DNA of 64,000 bases. Source: Parerythrobacter lacustris (lineage in GTDB: Bacteria; Pseudomonadota; Alphaproteobacteria; Sphingomonadales; Sphingomonadaceae). Made by a program: the position numbers and the translations under genes. Under the pieces are notes generated by a model, which was given only the letters and a program-made list of their open reading frames with translations, made no database searches and was not told where the DNA came from. Below are positions 41,987 through 51,170 of the stretch, in pieces. The number at the start of each line of letters is the position of its first letter. Within the stretch, counting starts at the first letter, position 1. The stretch is taken from assembly GCF_024626475.1 (NCBI RefSeq), contig NZ_JANKHH010000004.1, positions 186,001 through 250,000 of the forward strand, in the 5' to 3' direction.

Positions 41987-42076
41987 GGACAGGTGGCAGA
42001 GCGGTTGAATGCACCGGTCTTGAAAACCGGCAAGGGTGCAAGCCCTTCGTGGGTTCGAATCCCACCCTGTCCGCCA
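41987..42076 (+). tRNA. tRNA-Ser(UGA)
   Basis: A 90-base serine tRNA with encoded CCA end. The acceptor stem GGACAGG pairs with CCTGTCC, the anticodon arm CCGGT-CTTGAAA-ACCGG gives anticodon TGA, and a long variable arm (about GCAAGGGTGCAAGCCCTTCG) precedes the T-arm GTGGG-TTCGAAT-CCCAC. A tyrosine integrase lies directly downstream, so this gene is the probable attachment target of the mobile element. Confidence 0.97.
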
Positions 42077-42110
42077 CCGGCCCTCCCCAACAAAATCCAA
42101 ATCGTACCAG

Positions 42111-42135
42111 AAATGGCGGAATTCTGCCATTTTTC
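42111..42135 (+). terminator. Terminator after tRNA-Ser
   Basis: A near-perfect 22-bp palindrome (AAATGGC-G-GAATTC-T-GCCATTT) followed directly by a T-run. It lies between the tRNA and the integrase and probably ends tRNA transcription. Confidence 0.65.
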
Positions 42136-42215
42136 GGCGTGATCGTGTTCCATTGCGTGCCATCCGAATGCATGGTAACCCACGCCTTGTGTGGTAATTA
42201 GTGTGGGAGCAAAAA

Positions 42216-43376
42216 ATGGGGCGATTGTCGGCATCAGCGGTCAAGGCGGCAAAGCTTCCCGGACGCTATGGCGACGGGGATGGACTTTATCTGCTTGTGG
42301 GCCGTTCCGGGTCACGATCCTGGGTCTGCCGAGTCCAGAAAGATGGCAGGCGGCGCGACATCGGGCTTGGCAGCGTGAAGAAAGTTTCGCTCGCTCTGGC
42401 ACGTGAGCGTGCCGCCAAAGTGCGCAGCCAGATCGAGGCCGGGATCGATCCGATTTCGGAACGGCGCAAGGAAGCTGGCATTCCCACCTTCCGTGAAGCT
42501 GCGGACATGGTCTTTGCCGAGAACAAGAAGAACTGGCGCAACCTCAAGCACCGCGACCAGTGGCTGAACACCCTCAAGACCTACGCCTATCCCCATTTCG
42601 GGGAAGTCGCGGTCAGCAACATCGACGGGCCGATGGTGCGGGACGCTCTGGTGGCCATCTGGCTCCAGAAGCCCGAAACGGCGCGGCGGCTGCGCCAGCG
42701 CATTGTGACCGTGATCGATTGGGCGGTGGCGAAGGGCTATCGCGATGTGTCTCTGCCTCTTGCGGCCATGAACCGCTCACTGCCCAAGATCAAAGCCAAG
42801 CCCAATCATCGTACCGCCCTGCCCTATGCCGACGTGCCAGCATTCGTTGCCCGCCTGCGCGAGAAGGAAAGTGCCGCCCGCCTTGCCTTTGAAGCTCTGA
42901 TCCTAACCGCCGCGCGCTCCGGAGAGATACGGCTCGCAACGTGGGATGAAATTGACCTTGAGAAGAAGCTCTGGACCATTCCGGCCGACCGCATGAAGGC
43001 CGGGCGCGAACATATCGTCCCGCTGTCCGATGCCGCCGTCAGGGTCTTAGAGAAGGCCAAGGAGTACCGCGAAAAGCGCAGCAATCTGGTGTTCCCCGGC
43101 GCGCGGTCAGCCAAGCCGCTTTCCGACATGACCCTGACCAAGATTTGCCGCGACATGGAAATTCCCGCCGTGCCGCACGGGTTCAGGTCGAGCTTTCGCG
43201 ACTGGGTGGCCGAGGAAACCGACTTCGACGGCACAATTGCCGAAATGGCGCTGGCTCACACCATCGAAAACAAGGTCGAAGCGGCCTATCGCCGTGGCAA
43301 CCTGCTGGAGAAGCGGCGCGGAATGATGGAGGCATGGGCGCAGCACTGCATGAAGACCCCGGCTGCGACGGCGTAA
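42216..43376 (+). CDS. Tyrosine recombinase, P4/DUF4102-type integrase
   Basis: About 386 residues. The N-terminal arm-binding domain (LSASAVKAAKLPGRYGDGDGLYL, key GDGDGLYL) is of the DUF4102 type found in tRNA-targeted integrases. Catalytic residues are visible: Arg in LTAARSGEIRL, the HGFR box (VPHGFRSSFRDW), His in ALAHTIENK and Tyr in EAAYRRGNLLEKRR. The ATG at 42216 is preferred to GTG at 42201 because GGGAGC sits 6 bases upstream. Its place next to tRNA-Ser(UGA) marks it as the element's integrase. Confidence 0.93.
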   Translation: MGRLSASAVKAAKLPGRYGDGDGLYLLVGRSGSRSWVCRVQKDGRRRDIGLGSVKKVSLALARERAAKVRSQIEAGIDPISERRKEAGIPTFREAADMVFAENKKNWRNLKHRDQWLNTLKTYAYPHFGEVAVSNIDGPMVRDALVAIWLQKPETARRLRQRIVTVIDWAVAKGYRDVSLPLAAMNRSLPKIKAKPNHRTALPYADVPAFVARLREKESAARLAFEALILTAARSGEIRLATWDEIDLEKKLWTIPADRMKAGREHIVPLSDAAVRVLEKAKEYREKRSNLVFPGARSAKPLSDMTLTKICRDMEIPAVPHGFRSSFRDWVAEETDFDGTIAEMALAHTIENKVEAAYRRGNLLEKRRGMMEAWAQHCMKTPAATA

Positions 43377-43443
43377 GGATAGCAAAGGGAAGACCCCACA
43401 GCCTAATTGAAACTTGCGCGAAACATGCTAAGTCTTTGCAGTT

Positions 43444-44397
43444 GTGAGCGATATGGCATCCACTCGCAGGGAAGCTGCACTGGCGCTTTCGCCAGAGGAT
43501 GTGGCCACGGGTATAACTCTCCTTGAGGCCCTCATCGCTAAAGCTTCCCGAAAGGCCAAGCAGCTCAACAAGTATTTTGCATCGGGGCTGTTTGTGACGA
43601 CGTTGATGCTGCCGGTGGGTTTTGGATTCGGGTTTGCGGGCTTGGTGACTGAAGGCACCAGGGGCCTGCTGACTGCTATTTCGATGGCCTGCATAGGCCT
43701 CTGGGGCACCGGCACCGCAGCCCTGTGGTGGTCATGGACGGCGATCCAGACAAACTCCAGGATGCACCGCTTTGGCAAAATCCCAGACCTCGAGCTTCCA
43801 TCACCCCTTCAGAACCTGATCGGGTTGTACGCCAGCGGAGCGCGCGAACTCAGGACCGACGCGGGATCAGTCGTCCCCGCAGCAATGTTTGCCAGCCAAT
43901 GGGCGATCCTGTTGTTCTCCGAAGATCAGGCGGAACGACAGCTTGTCCGTTCACCGACAGGGGTGAAGGAAGTTCGGCCTGTACTTGTGTTACCCGATGT
44001 CGCCGTATTGCCATCCGAAGCCGAAAAGGACGACAGCGATGGCGAACGTGAGGCCTATTCCGGCTACCGTGCGGTCCGGGGCGGTGAGGCACCATTGCGG
44101 AACCACAATCCGGAAATGGCATGGCTTGTTGCGGGGACCTCGAAGCAATTCAGGGAAGGTCGTGAGAAGTTTGTCGCCACCCTCGATTCCCATAAGGTCG
44201 AGCCCTTTCGCCTCATTCTGGATGTGGCGCGGCATGAGCTGCGTCAGGGCGGCCAACAAGAGGAAGTGATTCGAACCATCAATAAGGAACTCCGAAAAAA
44301 GCATCTCGCCATCAGGGGGACGGGGCGAACAAAGATCATGGATTTGCTGCATGGCAATTATTGCGGGAAAGACATTCGCGGATTTTTCTCAACCTAA
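43444..44397 (+). CDS. Membrane protein of unknown function
   Basis: A 317-residue protein starting with GTG. It has two membrane helices between about residues 48 and 100 (FVTTLMLPVGFGFGFAGLV and ISMACIGLWGTGTAALWWSW), then a long, mostly soluble C-terminal part with acidic and Glu/Arg-rich stretches. Its C-terminus (RTKIMDLLHGNYCGKDIRGFF) is basic and could bind nucleic acid, but no known domain is recognised. It lies alone between the integrase and the AlpA-like gene, in the variable part of the element. Confidence 0.6.
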   Translation: MSDMASTRREAALALSPEDVATGITLLEALIAKASRKAKQLNKYFASGLFVTTLMLPVGFGFGFAGLVTEGTRGLLTAISMACIGLWGTGTAALWWSWTAIQTNSRMHRFGKIPDLELPSPLQNLIGLYASGARELRTDAGSVVPAAMFASQWAILLFSEDQAERQLVRSPTGVKEVRPVLVLPDVAVLPSEAEKDDSDGEREAYSGYRAVRGGEAPLRNHNPEMAWLVAGTSKQFREGREKFVATLDSHKVEPFRLILDVARHELRQGGQQEEVIRTINKELRKKHLAIRGTGRTKIMDLLHGNYCGKDIRGFFST

Positions 44398-44515
44398 CAC
44401 GGCGGATTTCCGCGCTTCCGGAAGCCAGTTTAAGACAGTTTCAGTCAGCCGGATTCACAGCCGCCTGTTTCCGCAATAGCCATTGATGCAACGCCATTCG
44501 GCAGGAGATTGCATC

Positions 44516-44716
44516 ATGGAACCCGCCAGCCCTGACACATTACTGACCGCGCAGGACGTCCTGGCGATGACCGGCTACAAGAGCCGCACCAGTCTTTACC
44601 GCCTTATGCAAAAGGGCCGTTGTCCAAATCCTGTGGTCATCGGCGGAAACCGCATCCGCTGGCGCTCCGGCGACATCGAGGACTGGCTCCAGAGCCTGCC
44701 GACGCGCCACTACTAG
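44516..44716 (+). CDS. AlpA-like helix-turn-helix transcriptional regulator
   Basis: A 66-residue winged-helix protein of the AlpA/excisionase type: LLTAQDVLAMTGYKSRTSLYRL, then NPVVIGGNRIRWRSGDIEDWL. Such proteins regulate integrase/excision genes in P4-like elements. The ATG at 44516 follows GGAGATTGC; the in-frame ATG at 44483 would add 11 residues without family similarity. A region rich in Thr/Gln lies between it and the next gene. Confidence 0.85.
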   Translation: MEPASPDTLLTAQDVLAMTGYKSRTSLYRLMQKGRCPNPVVIGGNRIRWRSGDIEDWLQSLPTRHY

Positions 44717-44772
44717 GCCGCCCAATTCCCCATCTCTGGCATCAACAGCGCGCTTCGCGCCACGGAGTTTCT

Positions 44773-45285
44773 ATGCCCTTTTTGGAAAGCTTCCTCTTCG
44801 ACCAGAAGGTGACTGTTCGCCTCAAACCGAAATACGCCGAGGACACCCGCGAGCTGATCCGAATGCTCGCCGCCGATGACCGCGACGGCAGGACCCGCCG
44901 GGCTTCAATCTATGAATGGCTCGACTGCGAGCGCCCGATTCTGGAGATGTTTCACGGGTTCTATCACCGCTTGCGCGTCGAAGGTCCTGCCACCCGCGTC
45001 AGTCCCGAGGTGATCTTTCCGATGGGATCGACGCTCTATTCCAGAGGCGTTTGCGCGCGGCTCGACCCTATCCAAACCAAGCGTCTGGAGGAGCGGCTGC
45101 GCAGCGCCATGGACGCTGAGTTCAGCCGATGGATCGATGAACACCACCTCAGGCAGGATGAACCCTGCATCGAAATCGCCCTTGATCGGCCCGCCGCGGA
45201 CCTCGTTGCCGAGGAGCAGATCGACGCATGGCTGGCCGGGCGCAGCCCTGACCAACCGGTAGACTGGACCAAATCCGATGACTGA
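44773..45285 (+). CDS. Unknown element protein upstream of the mobilisation module
   Basis: A 170-residue, charged, cytoplasmic protein with no signal or membrane segment. The ATG at 44773 follows CGGAG by 6 bases; upstream sequence in the same frame runs through the AlpA-like gene and is not used. I do not recognise a family. It ends 208 bases before the RHH-like gene, at the edge of the inverted-repeat region. Confidence 0.6.
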   Translation: MPFLESFLFDQKVTVRLKPKYAEDTRELIRMLAADDRDGRTRRASIYEWLDCERPILEMFHGFYHRLRVEGPATRVSPEVIFPMGSTLYSRGVCARLDPIQTKRLEERLRSAMDAEFSRWIDEHHLRQDEPCIEIALDRPAADLVAEEQIDAWLAGRSPDQPVDWTKSDD

Positions 45286-45496
45286 ATTCTGGCGATTTCA
45301 GGAACCCGAAAATGGCTGCGATGCTACGCATCGAGCCGCCTCAGGGGGGATACACCTCACGCACGGCTGCATCCAGCGTTTCTGCGGGTTTGACGAGATG
45401 CTGATAGCATCTCGCCTTGCGCGGCGGCAGGCGAATGGCGCATTTGTGCCATCGCGCGCGATGGCGAATAGCATCTCGCCGGGTGCGCCGCGATGA
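45278..45496 (+). CDS. Doubtful small frame inside the inverted-repeat region
   Basis: A 72-residue frame that overlaps the preceding stop (ATGA) and could be translationally coupled. It has no recognisable pattern, and its second half is built from inverted and direct repeats (GATGCT/AGCATC, GCCATCGCGCGCGATGGC). It may be an accidental frame across a cis-acting region. Confidence 0.2.
   Translation: MTEFWRFQEPENGCDATHRAASGGIHLTHGCIQRFCGFDEMLIASRLARRQANGAFVPSRAMANSISPGAPR
45394..45480. other. Candidate oriT: cluster of inverted and direct repeats upstream of the mobilisation genes
   Basis: A 9-bp inverted repeat CGAGATGCT-GAT-AGCATCTCG (45394-45414), a perfect 18-bp palindrome GCCATCGCGCGCGATGGC (45448-45465) and two direct copies of ATAGCATCTCGCC (45404-45416 and 45468-45480) lie just before a RHH-like gene, a coupling protein and a MobF relaxase. 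In R388 the same order is oriT-trwA-trwB-trwC. The nic site cannot be set by eye. Confidence 0.45.
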
Positions 45497-45864
45497 GTGC
45501 CCGCGCCCAGACCGTGCGGCTCACGCCAGCACAGCAACGGACCCTCGCGGGCTTCGCCAGGACCTATGGCCTGAGCGAATATGCTATGCTCGCCCGGATC
45601 GTCGACGATGGCCTTGCCGCGCTTGTCGAGCGGACAGGCGATGCCATCGATGCCCGCGAAATGATCGACGAACTGGCAACGATGAGCACGCGCCTTGTCG
45701 ATGTCGAGCGGATGATCGACAGGGCATTGTTCACCGCTTGCGCGGCCTATTGTTACGCGCGCACCGGTGCGATGGGAGCGCGCAAATCCGAAGACGTCAT
45801 CGCTGCCGAAATCAATGCGGCCTATGACCGGCAACGGCGGCTTTCGCAGGAGGGCCGCACATGA
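45493..45864 (+). CDS. Small ribbon-helix-helix-like protein, candidate relaxosome accessory (TrwA-like)
   Basis: A 123-residue protein whose N-terminus (QTVRLTPAQQRTLAGFARTY, then LSEYAMLARIVDDGL) has the strand-helix-helix pattern of ribbon-helix-helix DNA-binding proteins, followed by an alpha-helical part. It overlaps the coupling-protein gene by 4 bases (ATGA). Position and size match TrwA of R388, which binds oriT and stimulates nicking. The link is by context and pattern, not by clear sequence identity. Confidence 0.6.
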   Translation: MSARAQTVRLTPAQQRTLAGFARTYGLSEYAMLARIVDDGLAALVERTGDAIDAREMIDELATMSTRLVDVERMIDRALFTACAAYCYARTGAMGARKSEDVIAAEINAAYDRQRRLSQEGRT

Positions 45865-47699
45865 CCTGGTCCCCTGACCGCCTCACCCATGCCGACGCCT
45901 TGCACCGCCGGAACCGCAGCACCCAGAGCGCGCGCTTCATGCGTCAGGCCGGTATCGTGGCTGCATCGATTGCGACGGGGGCCTTTGCAACGCCCTATGT
46001 CTTGCTTGATCAGCCAACCAACGAAGCAGCGGCGCTCTATGCTGTTGCACAGTCGAAGCTGTGGTTTTCTGAGGGGACCGTGGTGGAACCTGTCATGACC
46101 GTTCGCGACGGCGCGGGTGCCTTCAATGTCCCGGCCCGCGCGCTTGTCGCCCATCCCTATTACGCCGGGGCGGCGCGGCGCACTTCCAACCGCGCCAAGG
46201 GAGGCGGCCTTCTCGGCCTGGCCGGATGGCTTATTGTCACGATGATGATGCGCGAAACCGTGGCGCGGCGGCGCAAGGATGCCCTGCGCGACCGGGTGAC
46301 TGCCGGAACGCGGGTGACCAGCGAGGCGCAGCTTGCGAGAGTTGTCGCGCCTGAAGCGGGGCCCCTGCCCCTGACAGTCGCGACCGTTCCGATTCCCGCA
46401 CGGCTCGAAACCCGGCACATGGCGATGATCGGCACCACCGGCAGCGGCAAGACCACCGCCTTGCGCCAATTGCTCGATACCATTGAGGCGCGCGGTGATG
46501 CTGCGCTCGTCTATGACACCAGCGGCGAGTTTATCGAGCAGTACTACCGGCCTGAGCGCGGCGACGTCATTCTCAATCCGTTCGATGCGCGCTGCGCCTA
46601 CTGGTCGCCCTTTGCCGAGATAGCCCATCCCGCCGACGCCGAACGCATCGCCCATCACTTCATCCATGAGACCGGCAATCAGGATAATGATGTCTGGCTT
46701 GAGACCAGCAGAATCCTTCTGGCCAACATGATCCGGGCGCTCTGGCGCGATGGCCAACGCACCCTGCCTGCCTTGCTGAGTGCGGTGAAAGACCGCACCA
46801 AGGAAGACCTCAAGGTCTGGCTGGCCGACAGCTCTTCATCCCGGACCTTTGCCGAGGATGCCGACCGGGCCTCTGGCAGCGTCCTGTTCATGCTGGCGCT
46901 GGCCGCAGACCTGATCCAGTTTCTGCGGATCGACGGCACGGGCGGGACGCCCTTTGCCTTCCGGGACTTCATTCACGGGCTCGATGCCCGCACCGGGCCG
47001 AAGCCGTGGATCTTCGTGCCGCGCAAGGAGGACTATTTTGACGCCTCCAAGCCCCTGCTTGCCTGCTGGCTGGAATGTGCGGCCAGCGCCGTTCTCGGGC
47101 TGCCACCCTCATCCCAGCGCCGCATCTGGTTCGTGCTCGACGAGCTTGCGGACTTGCCGCGCGTCGATAATCTTGCGCGGCTATTGCCGGAAGGGCGCAA
47201 GTTCGGCGCATCGGTGATCCTCACCTTCCAGGCTGTGGGGCAGATGCGCCACCGCTACGGCATGCAGATTGCCGAGGCGATGCTGGGTTGCTGCAACACC
47301 AAGTTGTTCCTGCAAAGCATCGACAGCGAAACCCGCGTCTGGGCCAGCCAGACCATCGGGGAGTGCGAGGTCGAGATTCACACCATGACCGACGCGCTGG
47401 CAGAGGGGGATGACAAGCCCCGCACCACGCTTGGCCTGATCCGCAAGACCCGCCCGGCGATCATGGAAAGCGAGCTGCGCTTGCCCAAGTTCGAAGGCTA
47501 TCTGCTGTTTCCCGATGGCTTGCCTGTCGCGCGGATCAGGCTGACCGCCGATCACATTGCCCGGCGCGGCCCGCCCCGCCATCCCGGCTTTGTTCCTGGC
47601 GATCCTGAGTACACCCTCTGGGGGCAATCAGGGGGGGCTCCCCCGCCCCCGCCGCCCCCGGCAAAGCCAGCGCCGGATACCGAAGAAGGGCCGGTCTGA
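45861..47699 (+). CDS. Conjugative coupling protein, TrwB/TraD (VirD4) family
   Basis: A 612-residue DNA-pumping ATPase linking the relaxosome to a secretion channel. Two N-terminal membrane segments (about residues 32-50 and 113-132) anchor it. Walker A is IGTTGSGKTTALRQ (about residue 190), and Walker B is WFVLDELADLP. It has a proline-rich C-terminus (GAPPPPPPPAKPAP). It overlaps its neighbours by 4 bases and 1 base. No channel genes are in the window, so a helper system would be needed. Confidence 0.9.
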   Translation: MTWSPDRLTHADALHRRNRSTQSARFMRQAGIVAASIATGAFATPYVLLDQPTNEAAALYAVAQSKLWFSEGTVVEPVMTVRDGAGAFNVPARALVAHPYYAGAARRTSNRAKGGGLLGLAGWLIVTMMMRETVARRRKDALRDRVTAGTRVTSEAQLARVVAPEAGPLPLTVATVPIPARLETRHMAMIGTTGSGKTTALRQLLDTIEARGDAALVYDTSGEFIEQYYRPERGDVILNPFDARCAYWSPFAEIAHPADAERIAHHFIHETGNQDNDVWLETSRILLANMIRALWRDGQRTLPALLSAVKDRTKEDLKVWLADSSSSRTFAEDADRASGSVLFMLALAADLIQFLRIDGTGGTPFAFRDFIHGLDARTGPKPWIFVPRKEDYFDASKPLLACWLECAASAVLGLPPSSQRRIWFVLDELADLPRVDNLARLLPEGRKFGASVILTFQAVGQMRHRYGMQIAEAMLGCCNTKLFLQSIDSETRVWASQTIGECEVEIHTMTDALAEGDDKPRTTLGLIRKTRPAIMESELRLPKFEGYLLFPDGLPVARIRLTADHIARRGPPRHPGFVPGDPEYTLWGQSGGAPPPPPPPAKPAPDTEEGPV

Positions 47700-50461
47700 T
47701 GGTCGCCTCAGTCGCCGCGCTTACCAGTTCGGGCCAAGCCGCCAGTTATTATGAGGCCGATGACTATTATGCCGGGGACCGCCTCTCGCCCTCCGAATGG
47801 CAGGGCAAGGGCGCGGCAGCGCTTGGATTGTCCGGCGAGGTCAACCGCGAGACGTTCCGCGATGTGCTCGACGGTAAGATTGACGGGCAACAGCTTGGCA
47901 CCATGCGCGACGGCAAGCTGGAGCACCGCCCCGGATGGGATGTCACCCTGAGCGCGCCCAAGTCGGTTTCGATCATGGCCGAGGTTGCCGGTGACAAGCG
48001 GCTGTTCGCTGCCCATGGGCAGGCCGTCAAAGCCGCCCTCGCCCATGTCGAGCAGTATATGGCCGCAACCCGTGTGCGGGACGGCGGCACAGTCACCCGC
48101 GAGACGACCGGCAATCTGGTAATTGCCAGCTTCCAGCATGGCACGAGCCGCGCACAGGACCCTCAGCTCCACACCCATAATGTCATTCTGAATGCCACAC
48201 AGGGCGAGGACGGCACCTGGCGCAGCCTTGAGCCGCGCGCGCTCTATCAGCTCCAGAAGCAGATCGGCGCGATTTACCGGCAGGAGCTCGCCCTCAAGGT
48301 GCGCGAGCTTGGCTATCAGATCGAGACCGGCAAGGATTCCATGTTCGAGATCAAGGGCGTCTCGCCCGAGGTCCTCGACGCATTCAGCCTGCGCAGCGCC
48401 GACATCGAAGCTGCGCTTGGGGAACGGGGCACAACCCGCGAAGCCGCCAGCGCCGCCGAGAAGCAGGTCGCTGCGCTCGCCACCCGGCAGGCCAAGGTTG
48501 CCGCCGATCCTGTCGCGCTGGTGGCCGACTGGCGCGAAACTGCCGACAAGGCTGGATTTGACGCGAAGGCACGGTTGGCTCTGTTAAGGGAGGCCGAGGC
48601 GCAGGCCTCCAGCGCCGACCATCGAGCTTCGATGGGCTTGCAGGGCGAAGGAGCGGCGAGCCGCGCTGTGGCCTATGCGGCGGAAAAGCTTGGCGAGCGT
48701 CAGTCTGTGTTTTCTGCCGCAGCGCTGCACGAGGAAGCGGGCCGCGCCGGGCTTGGCAAGGTCAGCTATGCGCAGATCACCGCTGCCATTGCATCGGCCA
48801 GCAAGCAGGGCGCGCTGATCGATCGCGCCCATATTGACCGACGCGGCGCGGAATTTGCCGGGTTCACGACCCCTGCCAATGTCGAAACCGAGGCCCGGCT
48901 GCTGCGCATCGAAGCCGAGGGGCGCGGGATCATGCCGGCGATTGCGTCTCCCCTCGCCGCCGCCAAGGCAGTCGCGAGCGCAGCGGCGCAGGCATGGCGC
49001 AGCGGCTTTGCCTGGAATGCCGAACAGCGCGAGGCCACGCAGCAGCTCTTGACGAGCCGCAACCGGATTAGCGCAGTTCAGGGCTACGCGGGGACAGCCA
49101 AGACCACCACGGTCCTTGCTAAATTTGCCCGCGAAGCCGAGGCGCGCGGCCTTGCCGTTGTCGCGCTCGCACCGACCGCATCGGCAGCGATGGTTCTGGG
49201 TGAAGCTGTCGGGGCGCGCAGCGACACTGTCGCGCGGCATTTGCTGTCTCCGGAGCGATCCGGCGACGGCAAGCCAGCGGCATGGATCGTGGACGAGGCT
49301 TCGATGTTGTCGGCGCGCGATACTGCCCGCCTGTTCGAGCAGGCCGAAAGGCAGAATGCCCGCGTCATCCTCGTCGGCGATGTGAAACAGCTTGGTTCGG
49401 TTGAAGCGGGCGCGGCCTTTGCGCAATTGCAGGGCGCGGGGATGGAGACCGCCAAGCTCAGTGAAATCCTGCGTCAGACCAATGCCAACGCCAAAGAGGC
49501 CGTCTTAGCATCTATCGAAGGAGACGCCCGCAAAGCTCTGTCTGCGTTGGATAAAGGTGGTGGCAAAATCGTCGAAAATGCTGATCGGAGCGAGCGTTTT
49601 GCTGCCATTGCCGAGGAATATGCGAAGCTGGGCAAGGCAAGCCGCGCCCGGACCCTTGTGATCGAGCCATCACGCGAAGGGCGCGATGCGCTGACCGCCG
49701 ATATCCGCACGGCGCTTGCCAGGACCGGTGCCCTTACCGGCCCCGCTGTTACCATGCAGAGCCTCGCCAGCAAGGGCCTGACCCGTGCCGAGGCAGGCAA
49801 TCCGCAGAGCTACGAGCAGGGCGACGTTGTCCGCTTCACCCGCGACTTTGCCGACAAAGGCGTATCACGCGGCGAGGCTTACCGGGTCGAGCGCATCGAT
49901 CCGGCCAAAGCGGCGATCACGCTCAAATCTGAAAGCGGGCGCGATGTGGACTGGCGCTTGCGGCAATGGGGTGCGGGGCACAGCCAGACCTTTGTCCCGC
50001 AGTCGCTGGAGTTGAAGGCCGGTGACAACATTCGTTTCACCCGGAATGATCGTGATGCAAACCGTATCAATGGGTTGCAAGGTGAAGTTCTTGCCGTTGA
50101 TGAAGCATCGCGTACCGCGACGGTCCAGGTCGCACGCGGCCAGACCCAGACCTTGAACCTTGATAAGGCGCGCGACCAGCATATTGCCCATGCCTATGTC
50201 GAAACGGCCTTCGCCGCCCAGGGGCGCACCGCCGACCATGTCATGATCCATGCCGACAGCCGCGCCACCAACCTGATCGACCAGAAGTCCTTCTATGTCG
50301 GAGTATCCCGCGCACGGGAGAGCGTAGCGATCTTTACGAATGACCGCGCAAAGCTTGTTTCGGCCATCGGTGAGCGGGCTGGCCTGGTGCAGACGGCGAC
50401 CGCGCAGGCCGAGGTTTCCCGGCCAGTCGCTGAGAAACGAATGGGCGCTGGCCTAGGATAA
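47699..50461 (+). CDS. MobF relaxase, TrwC/TraI-type
   Basis: A 920-residue bifunctional relaxase-helicase. The N-terminal relaxase domain has tyrosines in ASYYEADDYY, the histidine triad HGTSRAQDPQLHTHN (about residue 150), and the block WQGKGAAALGL. The C-terminal superfamily 1 helicase carries Walker A GYAGTAKTTT and DEASM Walker B (WIVDEASMLSA). MobF proteins nick and unwind the transferred strand. It follows the coupling protein directly (TGATG overlap), as in R388. Confidence 0.94.
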   Translation: MVASVAALTSSGQAASYYEADDYYAGDRLSPSEWQGKGAAALGLSGEVNRETFRDVLDGKIDGQQLGTMRDGKLEHRPGWDVTLSAPKSVSIMAEVAGDKRLFAAHGQAVKAALAHVEQYMAATRVRDGGTVTRETTGNLVIASFQHGTSRAQDPQLHTHNVILNATQGEDGTWRSLEPRALYQLQKQIGAIYRQELALKVRELGYQIETGKDSMFEIKGVSPEVLDAFSLRSADIEAALGERGTTREAASAAEKQVAALATRQAKVAADPVALVADWRETADKAGFDAKARLALLREAEAQASSADHRASMGLQGEGAASRAVAYAAEKLGERQSVFSAAALHEEAGRAGLGKVSYAQITAAIASASKQGALIDRAHIDRRGAEFAGFTTPANVETEARLLRIEAEGRGIMPAIASPLAAAKAVASAAAQAWRSGFAWNAEQREATQQLLTSRNRISAVQGYAGTAKTTTVLAKFAREAEARGLAVVALAPTASAAMVLGEAVGARSDTVARHLLSPERSGDGKPAAWIVDEASMLSARDTARLFEQAERQNARVILVGDVKQLGSVEAGAAFAQLQGAGMETAKLSEILRQTNANAKEAVLASIEGDARKALSALDKGGGKIVENADRSERFAAIAEEYAKLGKASRARTLVIEPSREGRDALTADIRTALARTGALTGPAVTMQSLASKGLTRAEAGNPQSYEQGDVVRFTRDFADKGVSRGEAYRVERIDPAKAAITLKSESGRDVDWRLRQWGAGHSQTFVPQSLELKAGDNIRFTRNDRDANRINGLQGEVLAVDEASRTATVQVARGQTQTLNLDKARDQHIAHAYVETAFAAQGRTADHVMIHADSRATNLIDQKSFYVGVSRARESVAIFTNDRAKLVSAIGERAGLVQTATAQAEVSRPVAEKRMGAGLG

Positions 50462-50550
50462 CCGGAGGGTTTCACCATCCCGGCAGATTGACCCCCGCGA
50501 GCAATGCTATAACCAAGGAATTGATTTGGAAGCAATTCAGGGCGAACGAT

Positions 50551-51087
50551 ATGCGGAAGTGGCGGCTTCTTGGTGCGCTGGGTGTAGTGGTCGCTGGAGG
50601 GGTTTACGGCGGTTCGCCTTACTTTGCTGCGAGCAATCTCAGAGAGACGGCTGCGAAAGGCGATGCCGATGCCCTTGACGAGCTGGTCGATTTTCCGTCG
50701 GTCCGGGAAAGCCTCAAGGCCCAGATGAACGCGGCCATGATGGCGAAGATGCAGAGCGATCCCGAAATGGCCAACAACCCGTTTGCAGGCCTCGGAATGA
50801 TGCTCGCCCCGGCTATCATTGAGCGTGCCGTGGACGCTTACGTAACCCCGGAAGGCATGGCCGCGATAGTGCGCGGCAAGAAGCCTGCGGAGGCCAGCGA
50901 GGCAGAGGTAGCCAACAAGGAGCCTGACTACAAAAGCGAGTGGGTTGATCTTGATACCTTCAGGGTAACGCCGGTTGGACAAGAGACCAACGACCCGATG
51001 CCGTCGTTCATTTTCAAGCGGCAGGGCTTTGCATCATGGGAGCTTACGAAGATCGAATTCCCGGAGAATTTCCTCGGATCAGGGTGA
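50551..51087 (+). CDS. DUF2939-family membrane-anchored protein
   Basis: About 178 residues: one N-terminal hydrophobic helix (LLGALGVVVAGGVYGGSPYFAAS), then the DUF2939 pattern (LRETAAKGDADALDELVDFPSVRESLKAQ, key DFPSVRESLKAQ). The family has no known function and is probably envelope-associated. The ATG at 50551 (MRKWRLL) is preferred over TTG at 50488. It stands between the relaxase and a restriction nuclease and may be cargo. Confidence 0.75.
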   Translation: MRKWRLLGALGVVVAGGVYGGSPYFAASNLRETAAKGDADALDELVDFPSVRESLKAQMNAAMMAKMQSDPEMANNPFAGLGMMLAPAIIERAVDAYVTPEGMAAIVRGKKPAEASEAEVANKEPDYKSEWVDLDTFRVTPVGQETNDPMPSFIFKRQGFASWELTKIEFPENFLGSG

Positions 51088-51170
51088 TCGAGTTTCCCCT
51101 GATTATCGTGCGGACCGAGCGTACGTCTATGTGGCAGGGGGTGCCCCGCGCAGCCATAAGTTATTGCCTC

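Noticed and set aside
45394-45480. Possible CRISPR-like repeats
   Set aside because: Only two direct copies, and palindromes rather than regularly spaced repeats with unique spacers; oriT-like structure fits better.
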